Positions 10,761 to 21,824 of a stretch of 64,000 nucleotides of DNA are shown here, in pieces. The notes under the pieces were generated by a model. That model was not told the origin of the DNA and did no database searches. It saw only the letters and a program-made list of their open reading frames with translations. Both the position numbers and the translations under genes were made by a program. The DNA is from Aporrectodea caliginosa (taxonomy: Eukaryota; Annelida; Clitellata; Crassiclitellata; Lumbricidae): positions 575,001-639,000 of the forward strand of contig JACEVL010000690.1 in the NCBI GenBank assembly GCA_020284085.1. Reading direction: 5' to 3'. How positions within the stretch are numbered: position 1 is the stretch's first letter; each line of letters begins with the position of its first letter.

Positions 10761-11855
10761 CTGATCTAGACTCTAGAGTGAGATTAAATGAAGTCTTTTC
10801 GTCGAGACATTTTATTTTCAATTGTACCATTGCTGCTGAGTGTATGTATAATTACCGCTTGGATAACTTTGGGGTGCATTGATCTACAGTAACAGCTTGA
10901 GAGTTCGCCACTGTAAGTTTGAAATGAATAAACATCAATAAAACAACAACAAACAGCTCAGTGTGGTTGATCTAACTAAAACTGTTTCCAATAAGCAAAA
11001 AGCACGAAAACCAGTAGATCCAAAAGTGTGGTCAGTAAAACAAAAAATTTCTCAGTTCAATGCCTAAAACCACAAGTGAGTAAAAATAAGCATGAAATAC
11101 GATGACACGCAAAATCGATTTTAAAATATTCCTGAAAACTGAAAAGTCAAGAAAACATTATCAATAGGTCCTGACGCGTTTTGTCAAACCCACACATTCA
11201 GGTTTTTATTAAATTAAAGTTCTTTACTTTGGATACAAACATCAATGGGCATTGATTCATTATTGCATATTGATATGCATTCATTAATTTAATACATCCG
11301 TTTCCTACTTCGTCTTCAGATGCTTTCAATAATCTTACATGTTTTCAACAAACTAAAACAATGCCGTTCAGTGTGGTTGATGTATTCGTCTTAATTAACC
11401 TAAAAATGTGTTCAAAGCAAAAGGTACCCGACCATTGAAATCTCAAATGCGTCTAGTCAAACATAAATATTCATTGATTTTACTGCATAACATCATGAAT
11501 GAATATAAAACAATGAGCAGTAGAAAAATAAAAGAGCAATACATGCTGATAAGTGAAATTATAAAACAAAGAAAAAAATTATGAAATAGCTTAATAGATC
11601 CTTGTTAGTACAATGGATATTATTTATTGCAAAGTAAAACAACTCAGTAAAGTTGAATTACTTACTTAGACACACGCTCTATCAAGTGAAAATATTCTTT
11701 AAACGTCAAAACATGACCAACGGTTCGTAAAGTATGTTTCGGGAAACACAAACACGCAGTGTTTTGTCAATAAAGATCTTTACTTTGAATACACAATATT
11801 AATTAACATAAAATTATATTCATTTACGCGCATTATTAGGTAGGCTATTCGTTAG
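10761..11855. other. AT-rich stretch between a LINE fragment and the zinc-finger remnant
   Basis: No recognisable gene. Ends of type AATAAACATCAATAAAAC near 10925 could be the A-rich tail of a retroelement. Phrases such as CAGTGTGGTTGAT recur (10957, 11369), suggesting further decayed repeats. Confidence 0.4.
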
Positions 11856-11858
11856 ATT

Positions 11859-12560
11859 AACACTTCCATTCTGTGCTTCGTGTCCATATGTTTCGATTAA
11901 CTTTGAGCTCACATAACTGGCATTGGAACGGTTTCTCTCCAGTATGACCTCTTGCATGAACTCTGAAACTAAAAGAATGGCCAAACTTTTTTGGACATAT
12001 GTGGCATTTGTAAGGCTTCTCTCCAGTATGAATTCTAACATGCTGTTTCAAACTGGAAGAAGAAGACACTATTTTATGACATACATGACACAGAAACAGT
12101 TTCTCTCCAGTGTGTGTTTTGTTGTTAACCAGAAGAGAGGAATTGTTTGATAATACTTTTTGGCATAACTCGCTTTGGTACGGTTTCTCTCCTGTGTGAA
12201 ATCTTGCATGATCTTTCAGATCAGAAGCCTGGGAATAACTGGTTTTGCACATCTGGCACTGGTAAGGCCCCTCTTCCCGTTTGGGTTCCATTGTGTTTCT
12301 CCAGAAGAGCAATTTGTGTGAATGGCTTATGGCATAACTGGCACTGATATAGTTTATCTCCAGTATGAAGACTAGTGTGTGTTTTCAGAGCTGAAGAGTA
12401 TGAGAATGTTTTATGACACACAAAGCAACGGACAGATTTTTCTCGAGTATATTTATTCGTATGTATGTTTTCGCTAGAGGCATACTTCTATCTCTCTTTG
12501 GAACTGCAATGACAAACCATAACATATGATTTCTCACATAATTGGAAAATGCATCATTTA
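11859..12560 (-). pseudogene. C2H2 zinc-finger gene, decayed
   Basis: The - strand carries about seven Krueppel-type fingers in a row with TGEKP-like linkers. From the N-terminal side these are a damaged QLCEKSYVMVCHC finger with an in-frame stop, CFVCHKTFSYSSALKTHTSL, CQLCHKPFTQIALLEKH (second His lost), a frameshift near 12270, CQMCKTSYSQASDLKDHARF, SELCQKVLSNNSSLLVN (first Cys replaced by Ser), CHVCHKIVSSSSSLKQHVRI, and CHICPKKFGHSFSFRVHARG. A final CQLCELK with no histidines ends at the stop codon near 11859. The stop, frameshift and lost ligands argue for a pseudogene, or a last exon past repair. Intact relatives would bind DNA. Confidence 0.85.
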
Positions 12561-12988
12561 CAATTAAATGCTGGGAACAAATGCATTTCGAGTCACTAGT
12601 GATTGTGAAGGTTTCTGTGGTCCTGTTTCAGATGTGATTTCCCATAAAGCTTGAGCTATAAAAACACTGTTACCATTGTGACTGGAATTATTCGCAAACC
12701 TCACGAGTTTGTCGACTCTTTCAGTAAAATGTTATCGAAATATTAGGCCTGCCTATCTTCACTCAGAATAAACCTTACACATTGATTATCTGTCATTCAT
12801 GTATTAACTTTTTAACCTGATGTAATAATACAATAATCATCATAATCATATTAAACATGACATCATTGAGACGCATACAGCATTGAAGAATGGACAATGA
12901 TTCCGCTCAGTAGATGACGTCAATTTACAATCAGAAGTACGAGCACAGTAATTATTTATACTGTGGTACGATCACGAGTGACGCGGTA
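12561..12988. other. Unassigned AT-rich stretch
   Basis: No coding signal or recognised repeat. Confidence 0.4.
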
Positions 12989-13425
12989 TGCATTTCGGTA
13001 AGCCTGGCACTGGCGGTCCCAAATTATTCAATGAAAGAAGTCGACAAAGTTATTTGATATTGTCACTTTAAAATGGAAGCTGGATTGATGAAAAACTTTA
13101 TCGCTAAATCGAAGCTGGATTGATGAAAAAAAACTCTTTCCCTAAATGGAAGTGGGATTGATGAAAACATTCCTGTGTTGAAATAGAAGCTGGATTGATT
13201 AAAATAATTTCTTCCGTAAATACAAGCTGGATACCAAGCTGGTTGCATGGATGAAACTAACTTTCTATTCAATAGAAGCTGGATGAAAATAATGTTTTCA
13301 GTAGTTAGAAGCTGGATTCGTGAGAATATAGCACGTTTTAGCGAAACTATAAGAAAGCGGCGTCCTCTGTTGATTTCTTTCATTGAATAATTTTGGACCG
13401 CCAGTGCCAGGATTACCTGCATTTC
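12989..13425. mobile_element. 421-bp MITE with 8-bp TSD and an internal minisatellite
   Basis: Element 12997-13417 starts GGTAAGCCTGGCACTGGCGG and ends with the inverted counterpart (reverse complement GGTAATCCTGGCACTGGCGG). The match runs over about 48 bp with four or five mismatches. TGCATTTC flanks it on both sides (12989-12996 and 13418-13425), an 8-bp target duplication of hAT style. Between the termini the sequence is not a transposase but a degenerate array of a ~45-60-bp unit carrying GAAGCTGGATTGATGAAAA, about six or seven copies. Confidence 0.93.
13060..13330. repeat. Degenerate tandem repeat inside the MITE
   Basis: The core GAAGCTGGATTGATGAAAA or a variant starts near 13076, 13113, 13149, 13187, 13225, 13275 and 13308, so the period is 36-50 bp. 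The copies are diverged from each other. Confidence 0.85.
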
Positions 13426-13435
13426 TTCGCTTTAA

Positions 13436-13505
13436 AACTTTCATGTAAACAAAAGTGCGGTTAGCATTTGTTTGAATAAGGATATGGTAACTTACTTAAC
13501 AAACT
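13436..13505 (+). repeat. Short dispersed repeat shared with 4388-4462
   Basis: Same orientation and word order as the copy in the DEG/ENaC intron (AAAGTGCGGTTA...AAGGATAT...ACTTACTT). Confidence 0.6.
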
Positions 13506-13588
13506 GCATAAGAATAATGTAGTCCGTTTGTTCGAGTGCGCATACACTTTCAAAAACGTTTATAAGGTCATAACGAACTGCATACAAA

Positions 13589-13964
13589 CAGGCCCGCCGA
13601 GAGGGGGGGGCAGGGGGGGCAAATGCCCAGGGGCCCGGCGACTTTTAGGGGCCCGGGCCGGGCCCGCAATCAACTTATGATATATATATATTATAATAAG
13701 ATATACAAAGTTTATGATGTATATACAAAGTTTATGATGTTAAGCCTTATAAAATAGAACGTAACACGTAACGAGGGGCCCGGGAGGGCGGAAAATGCGG
13801 CTTGTGACAATTTTTCTTCTGACAATTTCACGGAAAAGCAAAAAAAAAAAAAGGTCATCAGAAATTTTTGTGTGGAAGTAAGAAAAAAATTCAGTTTGTT
13901 CAAAAAAAGTTAGGGACCCGTGACTGCTCTGCCTAGGGGCCCGGAATTTCTGTCGGCGGGCCTG
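13589..13964. mobile_element. hAT-like MITE with CAGGCCCGCCGA termini
   Basis: The element starts CAGGCCCGCCGAGAGG at 13589 and ends TGTCGGCGGGCCTG at 13964. Subterminal GGGGCCCGG blocks lie near both ends. An internal 20-bp unit (ATATACAAAGTTTATGATGT) is duplicated in tandem at 13700-13739. No transposase and no matching 8-bp target duplication were found, so one flank may have been altered by the palindrome that follows directly. Confidence 0.8.
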
Positions 13965-13966
13965 CG

Positions 13967-14047
13967 GGGACTCTCATGATACGCTGTCCAGCAGGGTTCT
14001 TTGTATGATACAAAGAACCCTGCTGGACAGCGTATAATGAGAGTCCC
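13967..14047. repeat. 81-bp near-perfect palindrome
   Basis: Two 40-bp arms (13967-14006 and 14008-14047) are inverted complements around one central base (G at 14007), with a single mismatch. The arms begin GGGACTCTCAT and end CTTTGTAT. There is no loop. It lies three bases after the MITE at 13589-13964. Confidence 0.97.
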
Positions 14048-15630
14048 GCACGACATGTGCTATAATTTCTCCAGAACAACGCACAAGGTTCTAAATCAAC
14101 GGCGTAGCTAGGAACTTGAAGGGTAGGCCTAAATAAACATTTGCGAACAAAATAAACTGAAGCAGAGGTCTAACTATCACTAATACTAATTCCGAACAGC
14201 TTAATTAATCAGGCAGAAAAGTAACTCACATGCCGCTGTGAAACAAGCAAGGCTTGGATCTTTTAACTGGCTTAATAAGCTGTCAGTCATACAGAATTAT
14301 CTGGCAGTGGCTGTCTATCTAACGAGTTACTAAAGGCAACAACTGCAAAATTTGGTTAAACGATCCACGTGACTGAAATTTTTTACAAAATCTGCTTTCT
14401 GCATTATATTCTCCATGCAATATAGGCCTACAATTATTGTACATTGACCAGAAGAAAACAAAATAACTGAAGTAAAGGTCTATTTTGAAGCTGCTGTTCC
14501 TGGCGCAGTTTGAAATCTCCCGTAGGCTCATTTTTAAATCTAGACAGATCACATGAAATGATGAAGATTAGAAATGAGATGATGATGATGATTATTATAG
14601 AGACAATCATCTTATCGCTGAAAAATTCGTTGAAATATTTGATAGCGAGAAGAAATTTGTGGATATTACCTTTACGTAACCTACATATTGACGAACATAA
14701 CGAACGACGGATATGCAAACGACTCAAACTTAATTGCGGTCCGCTAGTTGTGAGACTTTGTATTGAGAAGAAATTTATTAGGCTTCAACGATTACTGTGC
14801 ATTAATTTTAAACAGCAGCTTGTTACCGAAACTAAATAACTAATAGAGTAGGCCTATAATAGGTCGTTGATAAGAGTGACGTCATCGGTCTTTTTGCCCA
14901 TCAGTGCTACTACTCTCCATTATTTTTCAGAAATCCCAAGATTTGGCGAGTAAAATTCCAAGATTGGCCTAGAGTGTATCAATAAATCCTAAGTCACTGA
15001 AAAGAAAAGAGTTGTGATGAAATATAAAACCTGTTTTAGCAATCACAATTATTTACAAAATGTTTACAAGTTACAACAATAATAAACCTCTTTCAAACAG
15101 AGTCATTGAGCGAGTTTTTTCTGATCTGATCCGCTGCCACTGTTGGAAAGTACGGTAAAAACATGTCTGTAGCCTAGACCTTAGAAAAATCCAAAGATTG
15201 CTATGCAAAATCCCAGATCCGAAGTCGATCCCCACAATCCCAGGATCTTGGGAAAATCCATCCCAAGAAGCGTTAGCTCTGGTGCCCATTAACAATGAGT
15301 TTATATCGTATCTTGAGAGGTGTGACACCTCTCAAGTTCACTCTTGATGCAATCTTATAGTTGGAATTGAAAAGTTTACATTGTACTAAAGTATCGGTTT
15401 AAATATTGAAATAAATGTTCGAATATTTAACACGCAGCATGACTTCGATAGATTTTCAGACGTTTGTAACAGTTGTTTAAATGTGGGATATTAAGACGAG
15501 AACCAAGTGTGGAACTTATTCCATTTCAGTGTAAAGACAAAAAGTTTATTCACCACAGCGAAGTCCTGAAGAAAGACTTGTGAGTTGTGAGAAGGGACGC
15601 AAAAATGAACTAGGCGAGATAAAGGTGTAC
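14048..15630. other. Unassigned stretch
   Basis: Two overlapping open frames of about 100 codons (14434-14727 - and 14510-14839 +) have no protein similarity that I recognise. The rest is AT-rich and non-coding in appearance. Confidence 0.4.
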
Positions 15631-15634
15631 TATA

Positions 15635-15735
15635 TTGTGGTAGTAGTAGTGGCAGTTGTAGTGTCAATAATAGTAGTGTTAGCAGTAGTGGGAGTAGTGG
15701 TAGTAATTTTATTACATTTATTATTGTTATTTCAT
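15635..15735. repeat. Degenerate GTA-type trinucleotide repeat
   Basis: Imperfect TAG/GTA runs with many changes, followed by short CATT repeats. Confidence 0.75.
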
Positions 15736-15754
15736 TCATTCATTCAAAAATTTA

Positions 15755-16035
15755 TATAGTACCCAATGCCCATTCAGGATAACTACTCAGAAGCGCTCCC
15801 AACTTCAGCCCGAGTAAAGCGGTAGGTCTACGTTTTCAAATGGCCACAAAATATATATCGGTGTATGTATGATCTATAGTGAACAGGCATAGCTCCCGAG
15901 GAAGGTCATTCCAAAATCTGGGGCATATCACAGAGAATGCGCGCTTTGCATAGCTACTGTGCGGGCAAACGGGACCACAAGAACATTCCCCTAAGATTGA
16001 TATTGTGCGATCATGCCAATTTGTGTCTTGTCTCC
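15755..16035 (+). repeat. Dispersed repeat, family F, second copy
   Basis: GAAGCGCTCCCAACTTCAG at 15790, then GGAAGGTCATTCCAAAATCT and CAGAGAATGCGCGCTTTGCA. The layout matches 3300-3805. A short further piece (AAGCGCTCCCAACTCCAG) recurs at 16861. Confidence 0.5.
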
Positions 16036-16325
16036 CGTTTAAATAAATTTATAAAAATATATAACGATAAAGGGTAGATTTTGGTATGTCTAACAATTCA
16101 GCTGCGTGACGGACCATCCTTTTCCAGTTCCATCGCTGCCTTCATTGTCGATGGATCAGTCAAGCCATGTCTCTGTCTTTCTTACTTTATTTCTTACCGT
16201 AATTGAAGTGTAAAGTTATAAATGTAATATAAACCAATCAAAATATTATTTATTTTTGAAATATTATTTATTGCTTACTAGGCCTATAGTTAAGATTTAC
16301 TGTAGTGGTACATTTGATCACTAAG

Positions 16326-16755
16326 ACGGGGTACATTGGGACGTTGTCCCAATGTACCCCGTGCATGCTGTCCCAATGAACCCCAATAGGTACTGGATTG
16401 TTTGAATCCATAAATGGTGGTGATAACAAGGTAATAGAAAAGTTTAACGGGATTTGATTACCGGTTATTTAGTGGCAGATTGAAAGAAATTGACATCTTC
16501 AATGTCACTAGAATAGTGTATGTACAGCAAGCTTCGAAATGCGAAGCATGAAATTTACTCGAACTACCCAGAAATGATTTTTTCTTACCTGCGTCGTCAA
16601 ATGGTAAAAAACTAAAGTTTTCTTTACATGAGGATATTAAACACGAAAGAAGCTATGATCTGCCATAGATTATATTTCCCAAGAGTGAATACAAGTGAAG
16701 CAAATATCGATGTCCCATTGTGCCCCGTGTCCCAATGAGCCCCGGTCTCCCCTAC
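16326..16755. mobile_element. Short pogo-like MITE (GGGGTACATTGGGAC termini)
   Basis: The left end is a perfect 17-bp stem, ACGGGGTACATTGGGAC, with a 3-base loop (16326-16362), followed by a second copy of TGTCCCAATGAACCCC. The right end carries TGTCCCATTGTGCCCCG and TGTCCCAATGAGCCCCGG. The repeated inverted words mark a small non-autonomous element of about 430 bp. The pogo assignment rests on the general style of these termini and is tentative. Confidence 0.6.
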
Positions 16756-17495
16756 TTCCTTTTATATTTTAAAACTGACAAATTACGACAATAACCATAA
16801 CCCTGACCCTAACCGACCTTCACGACGCCTAACCTTATCCTAACCAAGGCAACTACTCATAAGCGCTCCCAACTCCAGACCCAGGCAAATTGGTAAGTTT
16901 TCAACTGTCCATAAACGTAACGACATATAACAACAGGAAAATATTTCTGCACTTGCGAAATTCGACCCTCAAACCGTTGGATTGACATTCCAGCACGCTA
17001 ACCACTCGACTACGGAACATCTCACGATCATAATTAATAATATTGGAACTAATTCTGCAAATGCAGCATTCTTCGCCGCATACTTTTTAATTATATTCAA
17101 ACGTCATTGCATCACACATTGTTAGATTAATTAAATTAGTTGCTTCTTACACTCTCTACCCATTTTCTAACACGCTAAAACAAAAAAAAAACACTTTTGC
17201 CCGACATAAACGATCTGACACGTGACTGGTGGCCAGCTAGTATTAGAAACTTCCGAGCCGCCTGGCTGTCCGCTAGTCACTTCGATTATAAATATAATGA
17301 CTACAGTGATAGGTCGCTCGAGTGAGAACGACACCGCTAGAGTAGCAACCGCTAGAGGTCGCAAAATTACTTTTGTTCCTCAGTATATTAAATTCGTCGG
17401 CAAAGAGAGATAAGGCTGAGTCGGGGTAGGCGAGGGTTAAAGGGAAGGGTGGGGAGAGGGACACGGAGACGGAGTGGGAGGGATACGCTGCTATC
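16756..17495. other. Unassigned; contains a second short family F piece
   Basis: CCCTGACCCTAACC near 16801 is a short CCTAAC-like run, not a telomere. A family F fragment lies near 16850-16920. The phrase TTATAAATATAATGACTACA occurs at 17286 and again at 17825, bracketing the minisatellite below. Confidence 0.45.
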
Positions 17496-17497
17496 AT

Positions 17498-17765
17498 ATT
17501 TAAACCGTCACGAGAATTCCAATTTACGTGTTATGAAGTCGGTATGTGGCGCTACTATTAAATTTAAACTGTCACGTGGATTCCAATTTGCCTGTAATGA
17601 AAGTCGGTGGTAGGTGGCGCTGCGACGAAGTTTAAACTGTCGCGCAGATTCAAATTTCAGTGTAATGAAAGTCGGTAGGTGGCGCTACCATCAACTTTTA
17701 TCCGTCGCGTAGATTCAAATTGCCGTGTGATAAAATTTTGCGCTGCACGATGGTCTATTGTCCTG
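17498..17765. repeat. ~65-bp tandem repeat, about 4 copies
   Basis: The unit holds TTTAAACTGTCACG, GATTCAAATTTC, GTGTAATGAAAGTCGG and AGGTGGCGCTAC. Copies start near 17500, 17563, 17630 and 17695, each diverged by a few bases. Confidence 0.88.
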
Positions 17766-18244
17766 TATAATAGGACCGCCGGCCTCCGGTCTTAGGACGG
17801 GCAAACATCTAATGATAATAACAATTATAAATATAATGACTACAGCGCAAGAGCGTTGTATTAATAAAAAGTGTCACGTATTTGTGGCGTTAATAACGGG
17901 ACGATTTACATCACCAAGAGACCCAGGAACCTAATACATAAAGCCTTAGAAACAGTCAGCTGGTCAGACCCAGACATTGTCATCGTTTCAGTTAGTCGAT
18001 GAATATGCCGGTCACCCTGACGTGGCTTTGTAGGGCGCTGAGAAATCTCGGAGATTTATATTACAATCCATTACATCATTCGACTATTCAGTTATTCAAG
18101 AAGTCAGTCAATGAGATGGTCAGTCATTCATCGATCGATGCCTGGATTTTATTGCAGGTAATTTTTCATTGCTTGCGCCTAACTAGCAGTTCTGTGTTCC
18201 TTTTTCTCTGCTATCAGACGGACTCTGCGGTCACTGTCACCTGG

Positions 18245-18427
18245 TTAACACTCGGTGGGTGATTTCACTGCATAAATTTGGTCCTCGACATATCTTGGTA
18301 ACTGAATGGAATGAAGAAGTTCTATGTCTGATTCGCAGATTCTTAGAATGGACACCACTGACCACCAACAACTGTCCATTACCGGACACTGTTTTGCAAC
18401 TTTTTTAGAAAATGAGCAAGAGTACAA
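18245..18427 (-). pseudogene. Partial duplicate of the NHL exon
   Basis: An open - strand frame reads SVVSILRICESDIELLHSIQ LPRYVEDQIYAVKSPTE. It matches the NHL exon upstream (NVLSIYRSDAELLRSIQLPR then IKFAIHAVETS) over about 40 residues, with an insertion of two residues. Only a single blade-sized segment is present. It lies 3' of the gene's stop codon on the same strand, so it is a leftover of an exon or gene duplication, or an exon of a neighbouring paralogue that extends elsewhere. Confidence 0.75.
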
Positions 18428-18569
18428 ATATTTATTTTCATATCTGTGAAATATTTAAAAAAATTATTCAAAATTGTTATTTTAGTGGAATTGATAAATT
18501 TGATATATCGGACAGATTAGATGGGATATTCAATTTGGTCAGAATATCTGAATAAAATGTGAGTTTAGT

Positions 18570-19468
18570 TTATTCTCGATTCAGAGTGTAAACACTAAGT
18601 CCTTGGTGAGAATATCCTGTGCAGATCAGTTGTTTCTTTCCTTCGTCGTAATACACTCTCTCAAAATCTGCTTCGATTCCTTCCTCTTTTTTGGTTGGAC
18701 AAAGAATTCGATTCCATGTAAGATCGGAATCCAAGAGAATCACTCTATTTTTCCCGCTATCAGCCACAAACACTCGATCGTCGGAGTCGAGTGAGAGATA
18801 AGCAGGATAAATCAGTTTTTGTGTTTCATTTGAAGGAATAAAACGACGGATGACCATCTGTCCATCTCTGGTCAATTCACTTACGACCCACTTCGTCTCC
18901 CACTCTCTCGCACTTTCACCACTCTCTTTTTCCTCCTCCTTTTTCATCCACTCGTGCAGGATGATGAAATTCCCGATTGATGTTTCGACTGCATGAATTG
19001 CGAACTTTATGCCTCTTGGTAACTGAATGGATCTAAGAAGTTCTGCGTCTGATCTGTAGATACTCAGAACGTTCGACCATTTACCGACTATCAATAAGTG
19101 ACTAATACTGGACACTGACAGAGTGCACTGATTACAATCAACGGTCAGCCATTTGATGATTTTGAGTTGGTCATCTGTTTCTTTTGTTATCTTCCAGACG
19201 CAATGTTCTCCTCCATCAGCAACGTAGAGACAATTTTCCTTCTCACTGGATCCAATATCATGCATAGAACTAAACTCTTTTACTTGAATTTTTTCCAGAA
19301 GACGAAATGGACTCCAATCCTCAAAGACACGAATTACAAAATTTAAACCAGTATATCCGCCGCTGAGGACGTAGATTTCACTTCTCAGTTTAGTTACTCC
19401 ACACATCACTTCACATTCTCTTGGTATGTCGATTTTTTCAGTGAAGCTGATGGAAATCGGACGCACGA
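18570..19468 (-). CDS. Terminal exon with NHL-type beta-propeller, CARD/SH3/NHL gene
   Basis: The acceptor is TTTGCTTTATTTTAG (ending 19469). The exon starts with TC, completing a codon with the G at the end of the 21453 exon, and runs 298 codons to TAA at 18572-18570. It contains repeated ~45-residue blades with NHL-type cores: LYVADGGEHCVWKI, LLIVGKWSNVLSIYRS and VFVADSGKNRVILLDS. These fold into a six-bladed propeller in TRIM-NHL and teneurin-like proteins and bind RNA or protein. A charged low-complexity insert (KKEEEKESGESA) lies in the middle. As the C-terminal part of this gene it would act as the sensing or partner-binding domain, which is inferred. No intron interrupts it. Confidence 0.85.
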
Positions 19469-19499
19469 CTAAAATAAAGCAAAATTATCATTAATACAC

Positions 19500-20611
19500 T
19501 AACTGACTCTTATTATTGTCAGTGGCGGCGCAAGGATTTCAGGTTTGAGGCCGCTGCCCTAGGCCCTTCACTTTCTCCTCCCACTTTTATCCATTCCCTT
19601 CTCCTTCCTATACTTTCCTCCACTCCCCTTTCCTCTTCCATACCACTCCCTTTCCCCCTCTCTTTCCTTTCCCTTCCCTTCACCCCTTCCTAGCCCTTTC
19701 CTTTCCTCCTATAACCCCACCCCTGTCGCGAAGCTGCACCCCTTTGAAGCGGTGTCCGGGGACATTTGCAGGTTCCAGATGCCCGTAGGTGCGTTTTATC
19801 ACACATATCCGGTGAAAACAACGGTATTTGCATGTCTGACCACTGCTTTATTACTATAATATATAATACTAGTAAGTTCACTAGTCCTAACCAGTTTCGA
19901 GCAACTGCGTTCAAATTCATGGGTTGGCTACAGTACTGTTGTTCATAGCGTCTTCTGTCACCTTCGCTGCATAAGTCATTTATGTATACCTTTGCCCAGT
20001 TCACAGCTGATACGTCCGACAACTCCCCTTCAATCGCTACTAGTATGGAAATGTTGTGCAATCTATCGTGCGTTTATCACAAGTATGACTTGATACGTTT
20101 CATAACAGAAAATGATCGCTGGCATTCGGGGCTTGTGACTGGGACAGTGATAGCGATCTGAAGCATGCGCCAAATCTCTTCAAAACCTGCCCTAAAACAT
20201 TCAGTCAGTTTCAGAACTTCTGCGACTGTTTTTGTCTTCGTCATAGTTGGCTACAATCGCTCGAATACTTTCCGCTTGGGCACGCATTGCATCAACGTTT
20301 GTGGCATAGTTTCGAGCCATATTATGCAAGACATCCACGTTCATGAAATTGTCTTTGCATGGGTCGCACACTTCAATACCGAGAATGATGCTGGATGTCA
20401 AGCCAGAGAAGCGCGGGCACACTTCCTGGTGCAGTGTATAAATCACTTCGTAGTATACGCGACGGTGTTCTTGCTCTGCAATCGGACAACCAACAGGAAC
20501 GATAGGCCGAGTCAGACTCAGACATCCAGATTCAGATGGAATTCGGTCGGTCACAACACAATTGCTGAATGCGGACGGTAGTCTGGACGCACGCTTTGAT
20601 TTGCTTATCAC
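19500..20611 (-). pseudogene. hAT transposase remnant in an intron
   Basis: On the - strand, a segment around 20611-20230 has YYEVIYTLHQEVCPRFSG and, after a frameshift, TVAEVLKLTECF, EEIWRMLQIAITVPVTSPEC and QRSFSVMKRIKSYL, followed by two stops. The last block is the diagnostic C-terminal dimerisation motif of hAT transposases (xPVTSxxCERSFSxLKxIK). It resembles the zinc-finger MYM/52K-repressor-like branch. A hAT-style terminus, CAGTGGCGGCGCAAGG, lies at 19523. The opposite end was not found. It lies in the intron between the NHL exon and the 21453 exon, on the same strand as the gene. Confidence 0.85.
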
Positions 20612-21452
20612 TTATTCGGATATTTCATAAATGGTCTGACTTTCATGCTGCTCATCACCAACGCCTTAGTTACTTGTTCTCCATTTTACTAACTGCCACA
20701 GTCATTATAATGTCCATGTATCGTACTTCTTGTTTGTTTGACTTTTTCGATCAGACTGTAAGCCTGTGTTGCCTCTCTGCCTTTTGAGAAGTGCGATCGT
20801 ATTAATCACAGTCCGCTACGTAAATTCAATTGGGCAAATATAGATAAAGATAAAGTTTCTCTCTAATACAGTCTTCTTCGGGGTTTCTTTCTGAAATTTA
20901 TATTACTTTCATCTATTTTCACTCATCAGAACTTTTTGTCAGTTTTACCTATCTGCTGATTGTTTTAACAGCTCTTAGTAATTTTATTCAGCAAAGCCGT
21001 ATAGAATGCCACCTCAGTGATCGAATGCCACCTCAGTGACCTGCTCCAACCTTCGCCCTGGCGGGGTTACTTCATCGTTGAAGCCAAGACAGGAGCTGAC
21101 GCATGGAATGCGCCCGGCGTGCTGCGTCGACGCTCTCCGTCATCGAACGGCTCCTCAAGTCCTCGAATTTTCCATTCATAGGCCTAGATGATCGATTTTT
21201 TAACACTCCACGAACGGTTATCCATATAACTCACTCATGTTTTCGGCAGCTCTGCCAACGTTTTAATGATCCTTAGTTTTACTTTTTAACTCTTCCTTTT
21301 TCATTCATTCAAGGTATTATCTTCTTTGTAACCTGTAACTTGTTGCGGTATGTCAGCATGTTTTTTCATTAAACGAATATAGGCCTATATAAGATGGATT
21401 ATATGAAATTCTAAGTTTTCCTTATTATCAATGCTTTCATATAGGAACTTAC
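20612..21452. other. Rest of the intron
   Basis: No exon seen. A 17-bp phrase (GAATGCCACCTCAGTGA) is duplicated in tandem at 21006-21041. Confidence 0.5.
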
Positions 21453-21824
21453 CAACTGTTCTCTTTAACTGATTGCTATCAATGCTGATCACTACCGAAC
21501 GGATGAATTCAGAAGTTGATGGTTCAATAATTGCAAAACCAAAAAATATTTCTCTCAGCTGATTTGATTCGAACAGTTTCTGAATATTTTCAAGAGCAGC
21601 CTGTGAATGACACCAGATCCAAACAACCACAGTCTGTCTGTCCAGTTGAGAGTTGAGGATTTCTAAGCCTTCTTCCTTCAGTCGACTAATCAGTTCATAG
21701 GTTCGGTGTGACCATGATGTCGTTCTGATACGAAGATCCTCGAGAGCTTGATGAAAAAGTAGCTGAGTTTCCGTGAACGCTTTACGTTCTGCGCCACGAT
21801 GTTGCACTTCGACTTTTATGGCAA
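21453..21824 (-). CDS. Internal exon, possible TRADD-N-like domain
   Basis: The acceptor is TTTCTTTCTTGCCTTAG (AG at 21826-21825) and the donor is the strong GTAAGT at 21452. The 372-bp exon enters with TT and leaves with G, in phase with both neighbours. It encodes VEVQHRGAERKAFTETQLLF, then a helix with HRTYELISRLKEEGLEI, and VVVWIWCHSQAALENIQKLF, a hydrophobic strand followed by a helix. This resembles the strand-helix core seen in TRADD-N-like domains of invertebrate death-fold proteins. The resemblance is by eye only. It sits between the CARD and NHL exons. Confidence 0.7.

Noticed and set aside
13967..14047. microRNA precursor
   Set aside because: The palindrome has no terminal loop (one central base) and 40-bp arms with almost no bulges, unlike animal pre-miRNAs. 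A transposon-related origin fits better.
14434..14839. Overlapping ~100-codon frames
   Set aside because: They overlap on opposite strands, have no recognisable similarity and contain low-complexity Ile runs.
16795..16830. Telomere-like CCTAAC repeats
   Set aside because: Only two or three imperfect units; not an array.
20165..20581. + strand 138-codon frame
   Set aside because: It is the antisense shadow of the hAT transposase remnant on the - strand.
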